From contig DEBR01000001.1 of the NCBI GenBank assembly GCA_002348615.1, positions 1 through 47,945 on the forward strand: 47,945 nucleotides of DNA. Reading direction: 5' to 3'. The translations under genes and the position numbers were made by a program. Origin of the DNA: Candidatus Saccharibacteria bacterium UBA2951 (lineage in GTDB: Bacteria > Patescibacteriota > Saccharimonadia > Saccharimonadales > Saccharimonadaceae). Under the pieces are notes generated by a model. That model saw only the letters and a list, made by a program, of their open reading frames with translations. It made no database searches and was not told the DNA's origin. Positions 38,814 through 46,816 of the stretch are shown piece by piece; the stretch's first letter is position 1, and each line of letters begins with the position of its first letter.

Positions 38814-41027
38814 ATGGCGAAAAGAAAAAGGCGAACAAGCAAAAAACCAGTCAAGCAGGTTCCGCAGCACACGCTGCCAACCGGCTTTTGGAATCAGGTC
38901 GGCGCGGTCGGCCTGCTTGCCATTAGCGTGCTTTTAATAGTTGCTTGGTTTGGTGTCGGGGGACCGGTGTTGGAATGGCTGCAGTCGGCCAGTCTGGCGA
39001 CCATCGGCTACGCGGTCTACATACTACCACTACTGTTTATTTACGTTGCCATTGAAATCTTTAGGGCCGAAGAAAACCGGCTGCCAATCGTGCTCTACGT
39101 ATCAGGCGTCGGACTCGTACTTTGGTTCGCCGGTTTGTTCGGGTTACTCGGTACGAGTGGTAACCAGACGGGCGGGTTTTTAGGTAAGACCCTGAACGAT
39201 GGCGTGCTGGCGTTGGTCGATTCGGGCGTGGCCGTATTCATATACATACTGCTGATCTTGCTGACCAGCTTGTTTATCATTCGCGTGTCGCCGTTCGTGT
39301 TGATCCGAAAGCTCTGGGAACTTATCCGTACCCGGAGCGAAGAAGGCGAGCAAAAAGAAAACGTGAAGGTCATGCGTAAAGCCGCCGAGCTTGACGTTCG
39401 CGGCGAAACGGCCGAGTTCAAGATGAACGCCGGTGTGCCAGTGGCCGACCCAACCGACAAGAAGTCCGGTCGTTTATCGAGTCTGAAAGGCAGCGTGCAG
39501 CAGGACAAGGTGGCAGAAAGCCAGGCCGCGCTCGTGAGCGTACGCGACCCGAACTGGCAGGCGCCAAGCCTGGACCTGCTTGAAAAGAAACAAAACCCGG
39601 CCGACGCCGGCGACGTGCAGCATAACGCCAAGATTATTAAAGACACCTTGGCCGAATTCGCGATAGACGTCGAAATGGAAGGCGCCAACATCGGTCCGAA
39701 GGTAACCCAATACACCCTTAAACCGCCACAGGGCGTCAAGTTGACGCGTATTACGCAGCTCGAAACCAACATCGCGCTGAACCTGGCAGCGCAGACACTT
39801 CGTATCGAGGCACCGATTCCTGGCATGCGCGCCGTTGGTATTGAAGTGCCGAACCGACGTGCGGCCGACGTACGTCTGCGCGGTATTCTTGAAAGCAAGC
39901 AGTGGCAGGCGACGCACGAACCGCTTGGCTTCGCGATTGGTAAGGACATTTCCGGTGATGCCGTGGTCGGGCAACTGAACAAAATGCCTCACCTGTTGGT
40001 CGCCGGTCAGACAGGGTCCGGTAAGTCGGTCATGATCAACACGCTGCTGACCAGCCTGCTGTACCGTAACTCACCATCTGAAATGAAGCTGATTCTGGTC
40101 GACCCGAAGCAAGTTGAAATGGCACCGTATGAAGACATTCCACATCTGCTCACACCGGTCATTACTGAACCTGAAAAAACCATCAGCGCGCTTAAGTGGG
40201 CTGTCAACGAAATGGAACGACGCTACCGCCTGCTCGCCGAGGCTAAGATGCGTGACATTAAGTCGTATAACCAGTCGCTCGGGAGTCGTGGCCGTAAGAT
40301 CGCCGTTACCGACGAAGAAGGTCCGAGTGACACCGCAGATGGCGCTATGCCGTATATTGTCATCGTCATCGACGAGTTGGCCGACCTAATGATGGTCGCT
40401 GCTCGTGACGTCGAAGCGTTAATCGTACGTCTGGCGCAGAAGGCTCGTGCCGTCGGTATTCACCTGGTACTCGCCACGCAGCGCCCATCGGTCGATGTTA
40501 TTACCGGACTGATTAAGGCGAACATTCCAGCGCGTATCGCTTTCACGGTGGCGTCACAGATCGACAGTCGCACCATTCTGGACCAGATTGGCGCCGAAAA
40601 ATTGCTTGGCCAAGGTGACATGTTAATGAAGACCGCTGAAATGCCAAAGCCAAAGCGTATCCAGGGCGCTTGGGTCATGGACCAAGAAGTCATGAAGATT
40701 ACCGACCACCTGCGTATGCAGTCGGCCCCGCAGTACAACGACGAAATCGTGTCGCAGCCCGTTCACCTGAACGGTAAGGGCGGCGTAGTCATGGACTACG
40801 GCGGCGAAGGCGGTGATGACATGTACCAGGACGCCCTGCGTGTGGTTATTGAAAGCCGTAAGGCTTCAACCAGTCTGCTGCAACGACGTCTACGCATTGG
40901 GTACGCCCGTGCAGCCCGTATTATCGAAGAAATGGAAGAACAGGGTGTCATTGGACCTGCCGACGGCTCCCGCCCGCGCGAAGTGCTTATTTCAAGCATG
41001 GATGACCTACAGCCAGAAGGTCGATAA
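38814..41027 (+). CDS. ftsK: DNA translocase FtsK
   Basis: FtsK pumps DNA at the division septum and helps resolve chromosome dimers. The 737-residue protein has a basic N-terminus, about four transmembrane helices (within residues 26-165), a short linker, and the RecA-like motor with Walker A GQTGSGKS near residue 400, Walker B IVIVIDELADLMM near 513 and ATQRPSVDVITGLIKANIP. A C-terminal winged-helix gamma domain (about 670-725, SLLQRRLRIGYARAARIIEE) reads polar DNA sites. The linker is far shorter than in E. coli, as in most bacteria. Its stop overlaps the next gene by one base. Confidence 0.96.
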   Translation: MAKRKRRTSKKPVKQVPQHTLPTGFWNQVGAVGLLAISVLLIVAWFGVGGPVLEWLQSASLATIGYAVYILPLLFIYVAIEIFRAEENRLPIVLYVSGVGLVLWFAGLFGLLGTSGNQTGGFLGKTLNDGVLALVDSGVAVFIYILLILLTSLFIIRVSPFVLIRKLWELIRTRSEEGEQKENVKVMRKAAELDVRGETAEFKMNAGVPVADPTDKKSGRLSSLKGSVQQDKVAESQAALVSVRDPNWQAPSLDLLEKKQNPADAGDVQHNAKIIKDTLAEFAIDVEMEGANIGPKVTQYTLKPPQGVKLTRITQLETNIALNLAAQTLRIEAPIPGMRAVGIEVPNRRAADVRLRGILESKQWQATHEPLGFAIGKDISGDAVVGQLNKMPHLLVAGQTGSGKSVMINTLLTSLLYRNSPSEMKLILVDPKQVEMAPYEDIPHLLTPVITEPEKTISALKWAVNEMERRYRLLAEAKMRDIKSYNQSLGSRGRKIAVTDEEGPSDTADGAMPYIVIVIDELADLMMVAARDVEALIVRLAQKARAVGIHLVLATQRPSVDVITGLIKANIPARIAFTVASQIDSRTILDQIGAEKLLGQGDMLMKTAEMPKPKRIQGAWVMDQEVMKITDHLRMQSAPQYNDEIVSQPVHLNGKGGVVMDYGGEGGDDMYQDALRVVIESRKASTSLLQRRLRIGYARAARIIEEMEEQGVIGPADGSRPREVLISSMDDLQPEGR

Positions 41028-41632
41028 TGAGCCAGCCACTCCTGAAAGCCTTGCCGAGAATCATTGCGATCATTATTTCATTAGCGGTTTCGCTTGGAGG
41101 AATCTTGTTGCTTGGCTGGGACTGGCGCCAGATTATCGTCCTATACTGGTTGACCAACGTTACTGTCGGAGTCACGGCGTTGATTGACATCAGTCGCTCA
41201 GATACTTCGACCTCGAAGTACAATATGTTTGGTAATATTTCTCCTGCACTTCTGCGCACTCTGTTTTGCGTGTTCTTCACAGCACACTACGGTATGTTCA
41301 CGCTAGTGCATGGCGTGTTCGTGTTTCTTATCGTTTCTGGCAACTTTTTCACCCCTGCGGAACACGCACCCATAGAATACGGACCAATATTCGTGAGTTG
41401 GCTTTTGATGTTGCTGGCGATGGTTATTGCCCGGTGGTCTACGCCACAAACGAGGCTGCCGATAGATACAGCGATGATGGGTCCGTACCGACGTATTCTG
41501 GCCTTGCAGCTCAGTATTATCTTCGGTGTCTGGGTTATCGTTATCTTCCATCTGCCATCGGGTGCGGCCATTTTACTTGCCCTTCTGAACACTTTCTTCG
41601 AACTCCGCTACACAAGGCCATCTCCTCAGTAG
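41027..41632 (+). CDS. DUF6498-like integral membrane protein
   Basis: The 201-residue protein has about five to six transmembrane helices. The WDWRQIIVLYWLTNVTVG segment near residue 35 and the following TAHYGMFTLVHGVFVF pattern are typical of the DUF6498 membrane family. The conserved short polar motif between helices suggests a defined but unknown role. It begins in the ftsK stop (TAATG) and so is translationally coupled to it. A link with division is only suggested by position. Confidence 0.8.
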   Translation: MSQPLLKALPRIIAIIISLAVSLGGILLLGWDWRQIIVLYWLTNVTVGVTALIDISRSDTSTSKYNMFGNISPALLRTLFCVFFTAHYGMFTLVHGVFVFLIVSGNFFTPAEHAPIEYGPIFVSWLLMLLAMVIARWSTPQTRLPIDTAMMGPYRRILALQLSIIFGVWVIVIFHLPSGAAILLALLNTFFELRYTRPSPQ

Positions 41633-41658
41633 ACATACCTCTGTAAACCTGCTATAAT
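41630..41658 (+). promoter_or_regulatory. Promoter of the rpsF operon
   Basis: TAGACA (41630-41635), a 17-bp spacer and extended -10 TGC-TATAAT (TATAAT at 41653-41658), with transcription expected near 41665 and a leader of about 68 nt. Confidence 0.78.
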
Positions 41659-41678
41659 TACACCTGTTATCAACCTAG

Positions 41679-41715
41679 GCTTGTCTGCGATAGGACAAGC
41701 ATCCTAAATAAGGAT
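41679..41715 (+). promoter_or_regulatory. Two-hairpin leader of rpsF
   Basis: GCTTGTC/GACAAGC (41679-41700, 7 bp, 8-nt loop) is followed immediately by ATCCT/AGGAT (41701-41715, 5 bp, 5-nt loop). They stack directly before the SD AGAGGAGG. Leaders bound by S6:S18 are known for rpsF operons, but the CCG signature is not seen here. Confidence 0.55.
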
Positions 41716-41732
41716 TCCAGAGGAGGAACACT

Positions 41733-42077
41733 ATGCAGGAATACGAACTGACCGTGTTAGTTCACCCAGACCGCGAAAGCGAGCTGGAAAAAGCACTGAC
41801 CACCGTGCGTGATTTGGTCACGACCAGCGGCGGTAAGATAGTAAAAGAAGACAACTGGGGCAAGAAAAAGCTTGCGTACCGGATTGTCAAGCAAGACTTC
41901 GCCATCTACGTACTGATGGACGTCGAACTACCGGCAGCCGCACCGCTGAAAATCAGCAACGCCCTAAATATTTCGGACGATGTTATCCGTTATCTTCTAG
42001 TCAAGGTCGACGCCCGTGAGCGCGCTAAACTGGAAGCCGCAAAGAAGAATCAGCCTGAAGAAGGCGAGGAGGAGTAG
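41733..42077 (+). CDS. rpsF: Ribosomal protein S6
   Basis: S6 is a small-subunit protein that binds S18 at the platform. The 114-residue product has the conserved start MQEYELTVLVHPD, the DNWGKKKLAYRI segment and the VIRYLLVKVDARER strand, with a C-terminal acidic tail of Glu residues. It has a strong SD (AGGAGG). It starts the classical rpsF-ssb-rpsR cluster, here extended to a small anchored protein, efp and tlyA. The leader hairpins suggest autoregulation. Confidence 0.96.
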   Translation: MQEYELTVLVHPDRESELEKALTTVRDLVTTSGGKIVKEDNWGKKKLAYRIVKQDFAIYVLMDVELPAAAPLKISNALNISDDVIRYLLVKVDARERAKLEAAKKNQPEEGEEE

Positions 42078-42082
42078 GAACC

Positions 42083-42529
42083 ATGGCTCGCAGTATCAAC
42101 CAAGTGATCCTGATGGGCCGGCTAACGCGCGACCCTGAAATGCGCACCACCACTACCGGCAAAAGCATCGCTAGCTTCAGTCTAGCGGTCGACCGTCAGA
42201 CCCAAGACGACCAAGCCGACTTCTTTGACATTACCGCCTGGGAAAAACTCGGCGAACTAGCTAACCAGTATCTGTCTAAAGGCCGCCGCTGCTTAGTGCA
42301 GGGTCGCCTGCGCCAGGACAGCTGGGACGACAAAGAAACCGGCAAGAAGCGCAGCAAGATCGAAGTCGTGGCGACTGATATTACCTTCCTTGACGGTCCG
42401 AACGGCAGCGAAGGCGGCAGCTCTGCTCCTCGCAGCGCCGACAACGGTTCTTCAAACAAGAAGAGCAAAGACGTCGTTATCGACGACATTGACGACAAAC
42501 CAATTGATTTAAGTGAAATTCCATTCTAG
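42083..42529 (+). CDS. ssb: Single-stranded DNA-binding protein
   Basis: SSB coats single-stranded DNA in replication and repair. The 148-residue product has an OB fold over about residues 1-105 (INQVILMGRLTRDPEMR, FFDITAWEKLGELANQYL, CLVQGRLRQDSW), a Ser/Gly/Asn-rich linker, and an acidic C-terminal tip DLSEIPF that matches the conserved protein-interaction tail. It lies 5 nt after rpsF and 13 nt before rpsR, the usual order. Confidence 0.97.
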   Translation: MARSINQVILMGRLTRDPEMRTTTTGKSIASFSLAVDRQTQDDQADFFDITAWEKLGELANQYLSKGRRCLVQGRLRQDSWDDKETGKKRSKIEVVATDITFLDGPNGSEGGSSAPRSADNGSSNKKSKDVVIDDIDDKPIDLSEIPF

Positions 42530-42542
42530 GAGATAAATTTTA

Positions 42543-42746
42543 ATGGCACCGAAACGATTCAAAAAAGACGTTACGACGTATTTTGACTACAAAGACGTAA
42601 AGACCCTCGGTCGTTACATTAACGCCTACGGCCAGATCGAGCCGATTGGCAAGACCGGCCTAAGCCTAAAGCAGCAGCGCCAACTGGCGACCGCTATCAA
42701 GCGCGCCCGACACCTGGCACTACTTCCATTCGTCAGCCAAGGGTAA
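42543..42746 (+). CDS. rpsR: Ribosomal protein S18
   Basis: The 67-residue protein shows the S18 core: FDYKDVKTLGRYINAYGQIE and GLSLKQQRQLATAIKRARHL, ending in LLPFV. It binds S6 and the 16S platform. It has no cysteine, so it is of the zinc-free type. GGAG at 42529-42532 sits 10 nt before the ATG. It is part of the rpsF operon. Confidence 0.96.
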   Translation: MAPKRFKKDVTTYFDYKDVKTLGRYINAYGQIEPIGKTGLSLKQQRQLATAIKRARHLALLPFVSQG

Positions 42747-42752
42747 TAACCC

Positions 42753-42971
42753 ATGGGAAGTGCAGAATTTGACGACCGCTCACATGGTATAGGCCCTGAA
42801 GACGTCGACCGTGACGAGTCAATTGCTCACGACAACGATGGTGATTGGTTTGACGAAGACTTCGACTCCAAAACCGTGAAGATTGCGCTTGGTGGGATTG
42901 CGGCTGGCGGTCTGCTAACAGGTATTTACGTGATAGCTCATCGTCGACTGAACAGAAGAAGGGAAGAATAG
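42753..42971 (+). CDS. Small single-pass membrane protein (72 aa)
   Basis: The first 40 residues are very acidic (DVDRDESIAHDNDGDWFDED), followed by one helix with glycine-rich core (about 44-62, ALGGIAAGGLLTGIYVIA) and a basic end RRLNRRREE. The charge pattern predicts an outside-facing acidic segment and an inside basic tail. No family is recognised. It fits tightly between rpsR (6 nt) and efp (1 nt), so it belongs to the operon. A weak AAGGG lies 11 nt upstream. Confidence 0.65.
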   Translation: MGSAEFDDRSHGIGPEDVDRDESIAHDNDGDWFDEDFDSKTVKIALGGIAAGGLLTGIYVIAHRRLNRRREE

Positions 42972-42972
42972 T

Positions 42973-43533
42973 ATGTATCAACCGACCGACCTCAAAAAAG
43001 GCACCGTCATTCAAATCGACGGTACACCGTATCGTGTGACCGACTATGCCCAAAAGGTCATGGGCCGCGGCGGCAGTATCGTGAATGTCCGACTGAAGAA
43101 CCTGCTTGACGGCAGCGTGATTCCAAAGACCTTCAAGGGTGCAGACAAGATTGAACCAGCCGAAGTTACCACTAAAAGTGTTCAGTACTTGTATGCCGAT
43201 GGTTCGAACTACTTTTTTATGGACCCTGAAACGTTCGAGCAGTTCGAACTACCGGCCGACGTGGTTGATTCTGCCAAGGACTACTTGAAAGAAGGTGATA
43301 ACCTGAGCCTGCAATTCTTCGGCAGCCGTGTGATCAACGTTGAACTTCCGAAGAACCTGTACCTCGAAGTTACTTACACCGAAGACGTCGTTAAAGGTGA
43401 TACCAGCGGTGCGGTTCAAAAAGATGCCACGCTTGAAACCGGCCTTTCTATTCGTGTGCCGGCTTTCATTAAAGTCGGTGACATCGTCAGTGTCGACACC
43501 AGCACCGGCGAATACCGCGAACGTAAGAAGTAA
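42973..43533 (+). CDS. efp: Translation elongation factor P
   Basis: EF-P rescues ribosomes stalled at polyproline. The 186-residue protein has the three expected beta domains, including KTFKGADKIEPAEV and the C-terminal GLSIRVPAFIKVGDIVSVDTSTGEY. The loop that enters the peptidyl-transferase centre reads VMGRGGS, so the tip residue equivalent to E. coli Lys34 is Arg32. EarP-type EF-Ps carry a rhamnosylated arginine there; no earP gene is visible in the window, and unmodified arginine is also possible. It has a good SD (AGAAGGGAAG). Confidence 0.95.
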   Translation: MYQPTDLKKGTVIQIDGTPYRVTDYAQKVMGRGGSIVNVRLKNLLDGSVIPKTFKGADKIEPAEVTTKSVQYLYADGSNYFFMDPETFEQFELPADVVDSAKDYLKEGDNLSLQFFGSRVINVELPKNLYLEVTYTEDVVKGDTSGAVQKDATLETGLSIRVPAFIKVGDIVSVDTSTGEYRERKK

Positions 43534-43536
43534 GCT

Positions 43537-44250
43537 ATGAAATACCGGCTTGACGCCTACCTGACCAACAAGCGCCTGGCGCCGACCAGGTCGCAAGCCG
43601 AATCAATGATCCGCTTAGGCGACGTGTCCGTGAACGGGTATATCGTGACCAAGGCGGGTCATTTTGTGTCCGAGGGCGATACGGTGATAGTAAAAGATAA
43701 GACCCGCTACGTGTCGCGGGCGGGGTTAAAGCTTGCTAGTGTCGCGCAAAAACTGTCGCTCGATTTTACCGGCGCGACCGTGCTCGATGTCGGTTCCAGC
43801 ACAGGTGGCTTTACTGATTATGCGCTGCAGCACGGTGCAAAAAAGGTGATCGCCGTCGACGTTGGCACCGACCAGCTACATCCGTCTTTACAGGGTGACG
43901 CACGGATCGAACTGCACGAGAAGACTGATATCCGCGACTTTTCTACTGATGACCGCATCGATATCGTGGTCATCGATGTCAGTTTCATCAGCTTGCAAGA
44001 CATCTTGCCTGATGTCGCGCGAATCGCACCAACCGCGAAGGTCGCTGCCATGGTAAAGCCGCAGTTCGAAGCCGGCAGAGGACAGGCAAACAAAGGGGTG
44101 ATTAAGAACGACAGCATTCGCCGACAGATTTTGAAGGATTTTGAGACCTGGGCAAAGCAGCGTTTCGTCATACTCGATAAAGCTGACAGCGATGTCGCTG
44201 GTGCCAAGGGCAATCGAGAGCGGTTCTACCTCTTAAAAGCGTTAGCGTAA
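43537..44250 (+). CDS. tlyA: TlyA-family rRNA 2'-O-methyltransferase
   Basis: TlyA methylates 16S and 23S rRNA cytidines in mycobacteria, and the family was first described as hemolysins. The 237-residue product has an N-terminal S4 RNA-binding domain (LDAYLTNKRLAPTRSQAESM) and an FtsJ-like SAM domain with VLDVGSSTGGFTDYALQHGA and KVIAVDVGTDQL. The conserved catalytic-region lysine lies in AAMVKPQFEAGRGQ. It is the last gene of the rpsF-efp operon, 3 nt after efp. Confidence 0.92.
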   Translation: MKYRLDAYLTNKRLAPTRSQAESMIRLGDVSVNGYIVTKAGHFVSEGDTVIVKDKTRYVSRAGLKLASVAQKLSLDFTGATVLDVGSSTGGFTDYALQHGAKKVIAVDVGTDQLHPSLQGDARIELHEKTDIRDFSTDDRIDIVVIDVSFISLQDILPDVARIAPTAKVAAMVKPQFEAGRGQANKGVIKNDSIRRQILKDFETWAKQRFVILDKADSDVAGAKGNRERFYLLKALA

Positions 44251-44253
44251 CTA

Positions 44254-44281
44254 TTTACTTTTTTTATAACTATGATATAAT
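44254..44281 (+). promoter_or_regulatory. Promoter of the surface-sortase operon
   Basis: TTTACT (44254-44259), a 16-bp spacer and extended -10 TGA-TATAAT (TATAAT at 44276-44281). A run of eight T residues between the boxes may also end the tlyA transcript, with only a 4-bp stem (GTAA/TTAC) before it. Confidence 0.6.
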
Positions 44282-44287
44282 CATTCT

Positions 44288-44480
44288 ATCTGACCCCAGT
44301 TACGGGCTGTCGGTGATGCTGAGGTGTGTCTAGCTTGAGTCAAGTTGCTCGCTGTCGCGCTTTCGGCAGTTAACAATTCGGTTCTAGCTACTACGCTTCT
44401 CAGCCACGCCGACGATCCGTAAATAATGGATCCGCTAGTGGACGGTCTCCACACCCCACCAAAGGAAAAGGAGTTGAGCC
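44288..44480 (+). promoter_or_regulatory. Long structured leader of the surface-sortase operon
   Basis: The roughly 190-nt leader has no open frame with SD and no tRNA. It contains a CTTGA-G-TCAAG inverted repeat near 44333-44343, a CTGTCG/CGGCAG hairpin (44352-44369), GATCC/GGATC (44414-44432), and GTGGA/TCCAC (44438-44452). It ends with the SD AAGGAG 7 nt before ATG 44481. No known riboswitch class is recognised. Confidence 0.5.
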
Positions 44481-46112
44481 ATGAAGGCTCTTCCCGCAAA
44501 GCGACGGCTGTACAGACGAAGCCGGGGCCACAAGGTCCTTGCCAGTCTGACGGCCTGTCTCGGCATCGTGATGCTGACACTCGGTTTCACCGGCGCACCC
44601 GCGCTGGCAACCGGCGGCAACAACGGAACGATCAAGATCCACGAGCAGGGCACACCGTCCGGCTCCGAGAGCAACGACCCGAAGGTCTGCGTCTTCAACG
44701 TCGAGGGCTTCGGCTTCGACGAGGGCCAGACCGGCTACCTGTACTTCGACGTGCAGGGAGGAGACGGACCGACCGGCACGCCGGCAGGTCCGTTCGACTT
44801 CGGGCCGACCAACGCCAACGGCTACTACGCGACCCAGTACTTCAACCTCGACCCCGGCCACTACAAGGCGACTCTGTACGGGAAGCCCGGTCGCGAGGAC
44901 GAGAAGGCGAAGTCCAAGGTCTTCAAGGTCGAGTGCGAGGAGCCCGGCGACACGGTCGCCGTTCCCACCCAGGACACGGTCGACCCCTGCAACCCACAGG
45001 GAGTCAGCAACAACGTGGCCTGGAAGGACCCACTGCCCGCTGACACCGACAAGATCGACTGGTCCGAAAGCAACGGTGGTGCCACCCGCACCGCCTCGCT
45101 CAAGGACGAAGCCGACGAGTGGTCCGACGGCACGACCGCGCCGAAGGTGTTCAACCTGCCGGCCGACTCGGGCGAGACTTGCCCACAGGAGCAGCCGGCG
45201 GGCGAGCTCCACGTCTCCAAGGCGTGCGAGTCAATCACCATCGGCATGCCCACCGGCGTCAAGCCGGAGGGTGCGCAGGTGGTCATCAAGCTCGACAACG
45301 TGAGCGTGATGCCTGACACCTACCCGGTGACGCCGGGTTCGCACACCGTGGATCTGTACGTCAACGGCGAGAAGGTGGACTCCGAGACCGTCGTGGTCGA
45401 GGAGTGTCCTGCGCCTCCGACCGTGGTGACGGTCCCGACTCAGGAGACGCTCGACCCTTGCAACCCGCAGGGCGTGACCAACAACGTCGCCTGGAAGGGT
45501 CCGCTGCCTGCGGACACCGACACGATCGACTGGTCGGAGAGCAACAACGGCGCGACCCGTACCGCCACCCTCATCGGCAACACCGTGTGGAGTGACGAGA
45601 CGACCGCGCCCAAGGTGTTCAACCTGCCGGCGGACTCGGGTGTGACCTGCGCGCCGCCGGAGGAATGCCCGGACGGCTACCAGGACGAGAACCCGCAGGC
45701 TCCGTGCTACGTCGAGAAGCCACCCGTCACCAGGGTGGAGTCTGCGCGTGCCGAGGGCTGCAAACTGCACGGCGTGGGCGGCGTGGAGACAACCACCACG
45801 ACCTACACCACGTCGTACTCGTTCAACGAGGAGACCCAGCAGTGGGAGTCCTCGGAGACCGCAGCCAGCTCCACGAGCTTCACGCCGTACACCAAGGCGC
45901 AGCTCAAGGCGAAGGGGTGCGTGAAGAACGACACCTCGCCGCCGGACGACAACAACCCGCCGCCGAACCACCCGACAAGTGCGCCGCACGCCGGTGCGAC
46001 CTCGGGCCAGTTCGGAACCAGCAGCTACCTGCTGATCGGCAGTGGCACGGCCTTCCTGCTCGTGGCGCTCGTGCTCTTCGGGGCACCGCGTCGACGGGTC
46101 GGTGAGGCCTGA
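44481..46112 (+). CDS. Repeat-containing cell-surface protein, candidate sortase substrate
   Basis: The 543-residue protein has a signal peptide (about 1-42, cleavage near ALA), a GC-rich beta-domain, and two tandem-like repeats starting near residues 161 and 318. Each repeat runs VPTQ-DT/ET, DPCNPQGV, NNVAWK, LPADTD and KVFNLPADSG over about 75 residues. A Pro-rich region (PPDDNNPPPNHP), a helix (about 508-530) and an RRR tail follow. No LPXTG is visible; HAGA sits where a sorting motif would be. Actinobacterial-like codon use (GAG, AAG, C/G-ending) suggests transfer. It is followed by an overlapping sortase gene. Confidence 0.8.
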   Translation: MKALPAKRRLYRRSRGHKVLASLTACLGIVMLTLGFTGAPALATGGNNGTIKIHEQGTPSGSESNDPKVCVFNVEGFGFDEGQTGYLYFDVQGGDGPTGTPAGPFDFGPTNANGYYATQYFNLDPGHYKATLYGKPGREDEKAKSKVFKVECEEPGDTVAVPTQDTVDPCNPQGVSNNVAWKDPLPADTDKIDWSESNGGATRTASLKDEADEWSDGTTAPKVFNLPADSGETCPQEQPAGELHVSKACESITIGMPTGVKPEGAQVVIKLDNVSVMPDTYPVTPGSHTVDLYVNGEKVDSETVVVEECPAPPTVVTVPTQETLDPCNPQGVTNNVAWKGPLPADTDTIDWSESNNGATRTATLIGNTVWSDETTAPKVFNLPADSGVTCAPPEECPDGYQDENPQAPCYVEKPPVTRVESARAEGCKLHGVGGVETTTTTYTTSYSFNEETQQWESSETAASSTSFTPYTKAQLKAKGCVKNDTSPPDDNNPPPNHPTSAPHAGATSGQFGTSSYLLIGSGTAFLLVALVLFGAPRRRVGEA

Positions 46113-46764
46113 CCGGCGACTCGTAGTATTTCTGCTGCTTGCGGTAGGAGTACTGCTCGTTCTCACGGCCGCTTGGGTATCGTCGCGAGATGACATCCAG
46201 GCGGTCCGTGAGTCCGGGACGGAGCTAGGTGCACCAAGCCTGACTCCGAGCCCATCGGAGTCGGTCGCACCATCAGCTTCGGCGAGTCCGACGCCCAGCA
46301 AGCCATCTCCGACAGCGGAAGATGCCACTCCAGGCATTCCTCAGCAGTTGGTGATACCCTCGACCGGCGTCAAGGCGCCGGTCGAGCAGGTCGGGATGCT
46401 ACCTGATAACACCCAGGAAGTTCCCGACAGCATGGATAACGTTGGCTGGTACCGTGACGGCAGTAAGCCGGGGGAACCCGGTAACGCTGTCATCACGGGA
46501 CATACCTGCAGTACGTGCGACGGTGTCTTCGATCGGCTTCCGCAGCTGAAAGAAGGCGCGCTGATCACGCTCAAGGCCGCGAAGGGAAGCATTGTCTACC
46601 GTGTTTCATCGGTCGGCAGTGTGGAAATTGCGGACTTCGGCAAGTACGCGGACGACATCTACCGCACCGATGGGCCGCCAGGACTTGTCCTGATGACCTG
46701 TGGTGACTGGAATGGTTCGACGTACGAGGCGACTACGGTCGTCTATGCCGAGCAGGTCAGCTAG
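46102..46764 (+). CDS. Class F/E-type sortase
   Basis: The 220-residue protein has an N-terminal membrane helix (about 7-28), a Ser/Pro/Thr-rich linker, and a sortase beta-barrel. The catalytic histidine is in VITGHTCSTCDGVFDRLP and the catalytic cysteine is in LVLMTCGDWNG. The expected arginine after the cysteine strand is not obvious: the segment reads STYEATTVVYAEQV. It could be replaced or displaced. GTG 46102 gives the membrane helix near the N-terminus and overlaps the surface gene by 11 bases; an in-frame ATG at 46042 would add residues encoded inside that gene. The neighbour is its likely substrate. Confidence 0.82.
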   Translation: MRPDRRLVVFLLLAVGVLLVLTAAWVSSRDDIQAVRESGTELGAPSLTPSPSESVAPSASASPTPSKPSPTAEDATPGIPQQLVIPSTGVKAPVEQVGMLPDNTQEVPDSMDNVGWYRDGSKPGEPGNAVITGHTCSTCDGVFDRLPQLKEGALITLKAAKGSIVYRVSSVGSVEIADFGKYADDIYRTDGPPGLVLMTCGDWNGSTYEATTVVYAEQVS

Positions 46765-46777
46765 AACCGAAGGACCA

Positions 46778-46812
46778 CCCACTCCAAGAATTCCCGGGAG
46801 GGAGGGAGTGGG
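46778..46812 (+). terminator. First hairpin after the sortase gene
   Basis: CCCACTCC (46778-46785) pairs with GGAGTGGG (46805-46812) across a 19-nt loop that contains a CCCGGG site. Confidence 0.5.
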
Positions 46813-46816
46813 CACC

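Noticed and set aside
44251..44480. Possible tRNA or known riboswitch in the 230-bp gap
   Set aside because: No T-arm-like GTTCGA or acceptor pairing, and no recognised riboswitch core could be found by eye.
44400..45212. 270-codon open frame on the minus strand opposite the surface gene
   Set aside because: It is a by-product of high GC and few stops. The plus strand has signal peptide, repeats, SD and promoter.
45231..46337. 368-codon minus-strand frame opposite the surface and sortase genes
   Set aside because: Arg/Val-rich shadow with no SD and no domain, and it would overlap two supported genes.
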